Program-made: the position numbers and the translations under genes
IMG/VR virus record: IMGVR_UViG_3300030099_002697
Span: 1-35,679 of that record
Strand: one strand, 5' to 3'
Length of the DNA: 35,679 nt
Source of the DNA: a virus
In this document: piece by piece, positions 31,930-35,679 of the stretch
Numbering within the stretch: position 1 is the first letter of the stretch
Layout of the letters: each line of letters opens with the position of its first letter
Notes under the pieces: model-generated
Told to the model about the DNA's origin: nothing
What the model saw: only the letters and a program-made list of their open reading frames with translations
The model's database searches: none

Positions 31930-32183
31930 AAGGAAAACTTGGAGAGTGGTTTAAGGAGAATTGGGTAGACATAGGGGCACCCAAAAAGAAAGGTAAGTAC
32001 CAAAAATGTGGTAGGATAAGTGCTAAAGGAGATTCACGCAGATACCCTAAGTGCGTACCACTTGCAAAGGCTAAATCTATGACAAAATCTCAAAAGAAAA
32101 GTGCAGTGCTTAGAAAGAGGTCAAAACCACAAGGTGTAGGGGGTAAGCCTACAAACGTGCCTACATTTAGAAAGAAAAAGTAA
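31914..32183 (+). CDS. Small basic cysteine-containing protein (89 aa), KENWVDIG family
   Basis: Residues 8-40 (LGEWFKENWVDIGAPKKKGK, then YQKCGR) and YPKCVPLAKAKSMTKSQ form the known pattern W-F-x-E-x-W-V-D-I...C-G-R...Y-P-K-C-x-P. It occurs in phage and giant-virus small proteins (DUF5872/DUF6321-like), with two cysteines that may hold a metal in a dimer. The tail is basic (VPTFRKKK). It pairs with the preceding gene. The role is not known; the context is the end of the late block. Confidence 0.7.
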   Translation: MAQGVKGKLGEWFKENWVDIGAPKKKGKYQKCGRISAKGDSRRYPKCVPLAKAKSMTKSQKKSAVLRKRSKPQGVGGKPTNVPTFRKKK

Positions 32184-32468
32184 ATGGACTTTGTTAATTT
32201 AATTGAGACCTTTGGCTTACCAGTGGCTGGCGTTATAGCACTGGGATTCTATGTATCTAGGCAAAATAAATGGATACAGGAGACTCTCATGCAAGAGCTA
32301 GAAGAGAGTCAAAATCGCACAGAAAGCATTCTTATCAAGCTTATAGACCAGCAGAAGCGTCTACAAACAGATGAGTTCCCAGATTTACATAAAGAGCTTG
32401 CACGATTAGAAGGTAGCTACCATTCAATCGTAAGAATAATAAGCAGTTTAAAACAAAAAAATTCATAG
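32184..32468 (+). CDS. Membrane protein with coiled coil, holin-like (94 aa)
   Basis: The N-terminal membrane helix (about residues 8-25, ETFGLPVAGVIALGFYV) is followed by a soluble helical coiled coil (about 30-90). This resembles BhlA/UviB-like small phage membrane proteins, which have been linked to holin activity. It starts immediately after the preceding stop. Position next to the lysozyme-like gene and another membrane protein supports a role in lysis, although a spanin-like or envelope-signalling role is possible. Confidence 0.55.
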   Translation: MDFVNLIETFGLPVAGVIALGFYVSRQNKWIQETLMQELEESQNRTESILIKLIDQQKRLQTDEFPDLHKELARLEGSYHSIVRIISSLKQKNS

Positions 32469-32476
32469 GAGGATAG

Positions 32477-32650
32477 ATGAAAGAAGCAGTTATATCAGTA
32501 GTAGAAAAACCAGTAGTAGGAGCGTGTTGCTCATTTAGTGGAGCACTAATTAATCACATGGAGATGTTAAGCCCATACTTAAACTTTGCATCGGTTTGCG
32601 TAGGTTTGCTTGTGGGATTACTGACACTCAGAAAAATCTGGAAAGGATAA
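32477..32650 (+). CDS. Putative holin (57 aa)
   Basis: RBS AGGAGG at 32468-32473. The protein MKEAVISVVEKPVVGACCSF, then SGALINHMEMLSP, then YLNFASVCVGLLVGLLTL and a basic tail RKIWKG. A moderately hydrophobic first part (8-27) and a strong membrane helix (35-52) with a charged end suit a small class II holin. The genes before and after are also short, so this forms a lysis cassette together with the lysozyme-like gene. No direct proof. Confidence 0.6.
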   Translation: MKEAVISVVEKPVVGACCSFSGALINHMEMLSPYLNFASVCVGLLVGLLTLRKIWKG

Positions 32651-32656
32651 AATAAA

Positions 32657-32833
32657 ATGATAGCTGGACTAATAGTTAATTACCTTAAAGAAAACAAAGA
32701 AGAAATAATAGAAGAAATCAACAAGAAGGTTAACATACCTCTTATATCAGAAGCAAAAGAAGAGGATATATTAAATTCATTGTTTGATGGACTAATGGAA
32801 ATACTTGAAGGAATATTAGCTAAGAAAAAATAG
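32657..32833 (+). CDS. Small acidic helical protein (58 aa), end of the late block
   Basis: AAAGGA lies 9-14 bases before ATG 32657. The protein has a short hydrophobic start (MIAGLIVNYL), an acidic helix (KENKEEIIEEINKK) and an amphipathic helix (NSLFDGLMEILEGILAKKK) at the end. It is the last gene before the early promoter, and no terminator follows. Such amphipathic peptides could assist lysis, but no family is recognised. Confidence 0.55.
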   Translation: MIAGLIVNYLKENKEEIIEEINKKVNIPLISEAKEEDILNSLFDGLMEILEGILAKKK

Positions 32834-32862
32834 TTGTAAAAAACTTCTAGGCGTAGTAAATT
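32834..32862 (+). promoter_or_regulatory. Early rightward promoter
   Basis: TTGTAA (32834-32839), a 17-base spacer and TAAATT (32857-32862). The start of transcription would be near 32869. The first gene follows with GGAGTAGCG (32881-32889). It drives the annealing protein operon, which runs around the junction to the terminator at 3458. The -10 sequence is the same as in the leftward promoter at 4763-4807. Confidence 0.6.
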
Positions 32863-32892
32863 AGATAAACAATTAACTTAGGAGTAGCGACT

Positions 32893-33474
32893 ATGAGTAA
32901 GATAGATTTATCTAAACTAACGCAACCAACACCAGAAGATAGGATTAAACACAGAACCCAAGCAGGGGTAAAGCTGTCGTACGTTGATGCACGATACTGC
33001 ATGGATGTACTTGATGATGTGGTAGGTCCTGAAAACTGGAGTGATGATTACAAAGAAGTAAAGGGTTTGTTGATGTGTGGTGTATCCATCAATGTTAATG
33101 GAGTTAAAGTAACAAAGTGGGACACTGGAACTGAGGCAAACTTTGAAGGAGAAAAGTCTATAGTTAGCGACTCATTTAAACGAGCGTGTGTTAAATGGGG
33201 TATAGCAAGGGATTTATACGATACTAAAAAGGCTGGGGGGAACGCTACTCCGAAACCACAAGGGGTTCCTAATGCCCCAGGTCCCCAGCCAGTCTCTCCA
33301 ACAGCCAAACAATCAGAATACATACTAGACTTTGGTAAGCATAGTGGCAAGTTTATCTCAGATGTTCCTCTTGATTATCTTAAATGGTTTCTAAACCAGA
33401 AGGACAATAAGAAGGATGAGAAAAAGTATAATGTATTTCTAAGTGAATACCACAAAAGAAAAACAAATGATTAA
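32893..33474 (+). CDS. Rad52-like single-strand annealing protein with ExoX-like C-terminal motif
   Basis: 193 residues, RBS AGGAG. The N-terminal domain (1-112) follows Rad52/Rad22-type annealing proteins: LSYVDARYCMDVLDDVVGPE, W49 in ENWS, a strand VSINVNG, then SDSFKRACVKWGIARDLYD with the conserved D-x-x-K-R-A and GIAR-x-LY. A P/G-rich linker (113-140) leads to a C-terminal segment (142-166) DFGKHSGKFISDVPLDYLKW. That matches the short motif at the C-terminus of exodeoxyribonuclease X-like proteins (DUF3820-like, FGKY-G-K). Such phage recombinases pair DNA strands for replication and repair. It is the first gene of the early operon and is followed by an exonuclease gene, the usual pair. 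Confidence 0.85.
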   Translation: MSKIDLSKLTQPTPEDRIKHRTQAGVKLSYVDARYCMDVLDDVVGPENWSDDYKEVKGLLMCGVSINVNGVKVTKWDTGTEANFEGEKSIVSDSFKRACVKWGIARDLYDTKKAGGNATPKPQGVPNAPGPQPVSPTAKQSEYILDFGKHSGKFISDVPLDYLKWFLNQKDNKKDEKKYNVFLSEYHKRKTND

Positions 33475-34201
33475 GCACGTTGAGGGAACAAGGTATGGTA
33501 GGTTCTATGACATTGGGGATGGTATATACGTCCCCAGTGTTACTACTGTTACTAGATATGGATGCCCCACACCTAATTACCTTCTAAAGTACATTGTGAA
33601 CAACTCAAAGGGTGACTATGATAAGTATTTAGAGACTAACTCTGAAGCACTTAGAGTAGGAACTGCTGTACATGATAGCTGTGAGAAGCTTTTGTTAGGT
33701 GAGGACTTACTTATTGAGAACGACCCAGAGGTGCAGAAAGGTGTGATAAGTTTTTGTAAGTGGTATCAAGAGTATTTACCTAAAGTTATATCAGTAGAAG
33801 AGGTACTATACGCTAAGAACCATAGACAAGGTAAGCTTATATGCCCATTTGCTGGTAGATGTGATTTAGTAGTAGAGATGAACGATGAGACATGGATGAT
33901 AGACCTAAAGACATCTAAGAGCTTAGAGGATTATACTTATGTTATTCAACTTAGTATGTACAAGATGCTATGGGATATAAGACATCCAGAGAGACCAATA
34001 GATAGACTGGCTTTAGTACATTGTAAAAAGAACTTTATGGGTGCACAGCCTACAGCAAAAACAAAGCTTTTTAAAGAGGTAGAGTTTGATGAGAAGTCTG
34101 TGAAGGCAGCTGTAAGATTTTTTTATAAGTACCAAGAAGCCTTTGACAATAAAGGGAACCTAAAAACACAACCAAAATTACAGACTGAATTTAAACTATA
34201 G
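33467..34201 (+). CDS. PD-(D/E)XK exonuclease, RecB/Cas4-like
   Basis: I take ATG 33467 (244 residues), which overlaps the previous stop; a GTG at 33443 would add 8 residues. Motifs: GTAVHDSCE with H70, then AGRCDLVVE with D133, then WMIDLKTSK with D146 and K148, and YVIQLSMYKML with Q161 and Y165. These are the RecB-family motif set of phage recombination exonucleases and Cas4. It should resect DNA ends for the annealing protein. No cysteine cluster for an Fe-S site is apparent. The next gene has its own GGAGTAGCG leader. Confidence 0.85.
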   Translation: MIKHVEGTRYGRFYDIGDGIYVPSVTTVTRYGCPTPNYLLKYIVNNSKGDYDKYLETNSEALRVGTAVHDSCEKLLLGEDLLIENDPEVQKGVISFCKWYQEYLPKVISVEEVLYAKNHRQGKLICPFAGRCDLVVEMNDETWMIDLKTSKSLEDYTYVIQLSMYKMLWDIRHPERPIDRLALVHCKKNFMGAQPTAKTKLFKEVEFDEKSVKAAVRFFYKYQEAFDNKGNLKTQPKLQTEFKL

Positions 34202-34209
34202 GAGTAGCG

Positions 34210-34893
34210 ATGAACGATTATATAGTAATACCAGGCAGTATTTTAAGGGATGATAACCTTACCTATATGCAGAAGCTTATATTGGCTAAAATCACTAATT
34301 TAGATAACGATAAGGGGTGTTTTGCAACCAACAAATACTTTGCAAGACTATTATCCACATCTATAAATAGTGTATCAAAGACAATAAACCAGTTAAAAAG
34401 TATGGGATTAATTGAAGTAGAAATAACAAACAATACAGACAGAAGTATAACCCTAGCCAAAAAGTGTAGGGGGGATGTCGTAAAAGTTGAGGGGGGGTCG
34501 CCTAAAAGTGTAGGGTCTTCCGATACTATTAATATAGATACTAATATAGATAATAATAAAATATATAAAAGTTTTATTGATTGGTGGAAATTATATGACA
34601 AAAAAGTTGGTAAGGATAAGGCTCTTAAGTTCTGGACTAAGAAGCTTAACCAGTCTCTAGTGGATGATATTATGAACCACACTAAGCGTTATGTAAAAGC
34701 TACTGATAAGCAGTACAGAAAAAATCCATACACTTACCTGTTTAATAATTCATGGGAAGATGAGATAATGAACGAGGTAGAGGAAGTAAAGTCAAATCCA
34801 ATAGAAGACCAAAAAAGATTAAGGCTATACAATCAAATGAACAATACAGACTTTCAATCGATAGAGGAAGCAAGAGCTCATGCCAATGGTTAA
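34210..34893 (+). CDS. Winged-helix replication initiation/replisome organiser protein (putative)
   Basis: 227 residues, RBS GGAGTAGCG immediately before the ATG. Residues 15-85 (LTYMQKLILAKITNLDNDKG, CFATNKYFARLLSTSINSVS) are a winged helix-turn-helix (HTH_36 type) found at the N-terminus of phage replication proteins. A linker (about 88-120) is rich in N, D and S. The C-terminal part (SFIDWWKLYDKKVGKDKALK, FWTKKLNQS, then NPYTYLFNNSWEDE) is the second, helical domain that such proteins use to contact the replisome or helicase. It should recognise the origin, possibly within this gene as in many phages, but I do not see clear iterons. The last 14 bases overlap the next gene. Confidence 0.75.
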   Translation: MNDYIVIPGSILRDDNLTYMQKLILAKITNLDNDKGCFATNKYFARLLSTSINSVSKTINQLKSMGLIEVEITNNTDRSITLAKKCRGDVVKVEGGSPKSVGSSDTINIDTNIDNNKIYKSFIDWWKLYDKKVGKDKALKFWTKKLNQSLVDDIMNHTKRYVKATDKQYRKNPYTYLFNNSWEDEIMNEVEEVKSNPIEDQKRLRLYNQMNNTDFQSIEEARAHANG

Positions 34894-35215
34894 ACTAGGT
34901 GATGCTATGCGACCACTTACAAGTAAGTTTGATATTGATTTAAGCTTGGGAGAAAAGTATGAAGACTCTCTTGCTCAGATATTAACCATATCCAAGATAG
35001 AAGTAAAAGCAGAAATAGATAAGTGGAGAGATACAGGTAACATAGCTATAGAGATTAGATGTAATGGAAAGCTATCTGGATTATCTGTAACTAAAGCAGA
35101 CCACTGGTGTCATGTTTTATCTTACAAGAATGAAATTAAAATGATATTAATATTCCCTATAGAAGAACTAAAAAGAATAGTTAGGGAGCTAGTAGACAAA
35201 AAGAAGCTAAGGTAG
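34880..35215 (+). CDS. Nuclease-like phage protein (PD-(D/E)XK-like), frameshifted in this copy
   Basis: The ORF as read has 111 residues. Motifs: FDIDLSLGEKYE (E25), KIEVKAE (E41 and K43), TGNIAIEI, and SGLSVTKADHW. These follow a phage family with a PD-(D/E)XK-like core, probably a nuclease or resolvase. Near 35195-35200 five A replace the six A of the left copy (95-100), so the tail is lost. With the missing base the frame would reach 35286 (135 residues), ending VPLDKLKGVA and TAG. That agrees with the left copy. The frameshift is a homopolymer sequencing error or a strain difference. The core residues remain. Confidence 0.7.
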   Translation: MPMVKLGDAMRPLTSKFDIDLSLGEKYEDSLAQILTISKIEVKAEIDKWRDTGNIAIEIRCNGKLSGLSVTKADHWCHVLSYKNEIKMILIFPIEELKRIVRELVDKKKLR

Positions 35216-35285
35216 TTATGGGTGGTGATAATAATAAATCACAGCTCGTACTGGTACCCTTAGATAAACTGAAAGGAGTAGCATA

Positions 35286-35555
35286 GTGGAGATTTATCAA
35301 ATAGTATATGGTTTTAGAGGTCATCATTACAATGAATATTTCATGACCCTAAAAGAAGCAGAGAAAGCTAAAGAAGAAATAGAGAGTAAGTACATTGATT
35401 TAATTGGATGGGTTGGGTTACTTGTTATAGAAGATGTTCCTAAAACGAAAAAAGGAATAGTAGTCCTCTTAAATAACAGCACGATGAGAAGAATAGATTT
35501 TATTAATCATTTAGAAGAATATGCTGAATCAACTAAAGAGAAAGGAGTAGCATGA
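35286..35555 (+). CDS. Hypothetical protein carried by the variable cassette (89 aa)
   Basis: GTG start just behind GGAGTAGCAT; the upstream stop TAG would overlap it. The protein has a beta-alpha start (EIYQIVYGFRGHHYNEYFMT, then LKEAEKAKEEIESKYIDL), a strand WVGLLVIEDV and a final helix. No family recognised. The gene is absent from the left copy of this region, so it is accessory. Its own last bases contain the RBS of the next gene, so cassette insertion does not disturb the operon. Confidence 0.65.
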   Translation: MEIYQIVYGFRGHHYNEYFMTLKEAEKAKEEIESKYIDLIGWVGLLVIEDVPKTKKGIVVLLNNSTMRRIDFINHLEEYAESTKEKGVA

Positions 35556-35650
35556 GATATAAAGATGAATTAGAGCTAATAATAATGATAGGAATACTGG
35601 TAGTAGGAACTATTTCACTTCTAATGTTAGTGAGGTCAGCATGGATATAA
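35552..35650 (+). CDS. Small single-pass membrane protein (right copy)
   Basis: 32 residues: MRYKDELELIIMIGILVVGT followed by ISLLMLVRSAWI. Same gene as 180-278 with three amino-acid changes (R to K at residue 4, A to S and V to L in the membrane segment). All changes are conservative, which suggests selection to keep the peptide. ATG overlaps the cassette gene stop; AAAGGAGTAGC precedes it. Confidence 0.6.
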   Translation: MRYKDELELIIMIGILVVGTISLLMLVRSAWI

Positions 35651-35679
35651 TGAAAAAAATTGAAGAGATATATCCAGAG
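35641..35679 (+). CDS. Start of the MazG/DUF1599-like gene (right copy, partial)
   Basis: The first 13 codons (MDIMKKIEEIYPE) are identical to those of the gene at 269-625. The window ends here, which closes the circle. Confidence 0.8.
   Translation, partial: MDIMKKIEEIYPE

Larger units (their letters stand above)
35105..35679 (+). repeat. Right copy of the terminal redundancy, with an extra 269-bp cassette
   Basis: It matches 1-308 apart from a few base changes, a one-base deletion and an insertion of 269 bp. The insertion lies between two copies of AAAGGAGTAGCAT (35272-35284 and 35541-35553) and carries one gene. The left copy contains only one such site at 169-181. The insertion/deletion is therefore flanked by a direct repeat made of a ribosome binding site. 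Confidence 0.9.

Overview
The window is the essentially complete genome of a small tailed phage, most likely a short-tailed lytic podovirus. It is read slightly more than once around. Bases 1-308 reappear, as a slightly different version, at 35105-35679, so the unit genome is about 35.1 kb and closes into a circle or concatemer. The DNA is strongly A+T-rich. Ribosome binding sites are strong and bacterial (AAGGAG type), and stop and start codons overlap often (TAATG, ATGA). I see no integrase, DNA polymerase, RNA polymerase, tRNA or CRISPR array. The genome therefore looks lytic and dependent on host polymerases. The host cannot be named from the sequence. The gene families and low GC recall phages of aquatic bacteria.

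Layout. (1) The early rightward operon starts at a promoter at 32834-32862 and runs through the end of the window. It continues from base 1 to a hairpin terminator at 3458-3481. It encodes a Rad52-like annealing protein, a RecB/Cas4-like exonuclease, a winged-helix replication protein and a nuclease-like protein. These are followed by a membrane peptide, a MazG/DUF1599-like protein, a SpoVG-like protein, several small proteins, a NinG/Rap-like protein and a PD-(D/E)XK endonuclease. (2) A leftward block (5839 down to 3505) carries an ArdC antirestriction protein and eight very small genes, including a ribbon-helix-helix regulator and a small zinc-binding protein. It is driven by two look-alike promoters. 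(3) A divergent control region (5840-6031) has palindromes. (4) The late rightward block (6032-32833) encodes the small and large terminase subunits, a multidomain surface protein, portal, scaffold, capsid, decoration protein, adaptors, tail nozzle, internal virion proteins and a 2557-residue polyvalent protein. A lysozyme-like protein and holin-like membrane proteins end the block.

How the parts work together. The early genes would replicate and recombine the DNA by annealing and exonuclease action, forming concatemers. The leftward block would counter host defence and regulate. The late block would package DNA, build the particle, carry a giant protein into the next host and lyse the cell.

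The most unusual observation is in the large terminase gene. The ATPase P-loop is split by a 41-nt non-coding segment (7448-7488). The segment begins with a stop codon placed directly after an alanine codon GCT, contains a 9-bp hairpin, and ends with an alanine codon GCA. Translation then resumes exactly at the RGGGKT half of the motif. All three frames are closed across the segment, so no single frameshift can join the halves. The arrangement resembles the programmed ribosome bypass of phage T4 gene 60. This is an inference from sequence and needs experimental proof.
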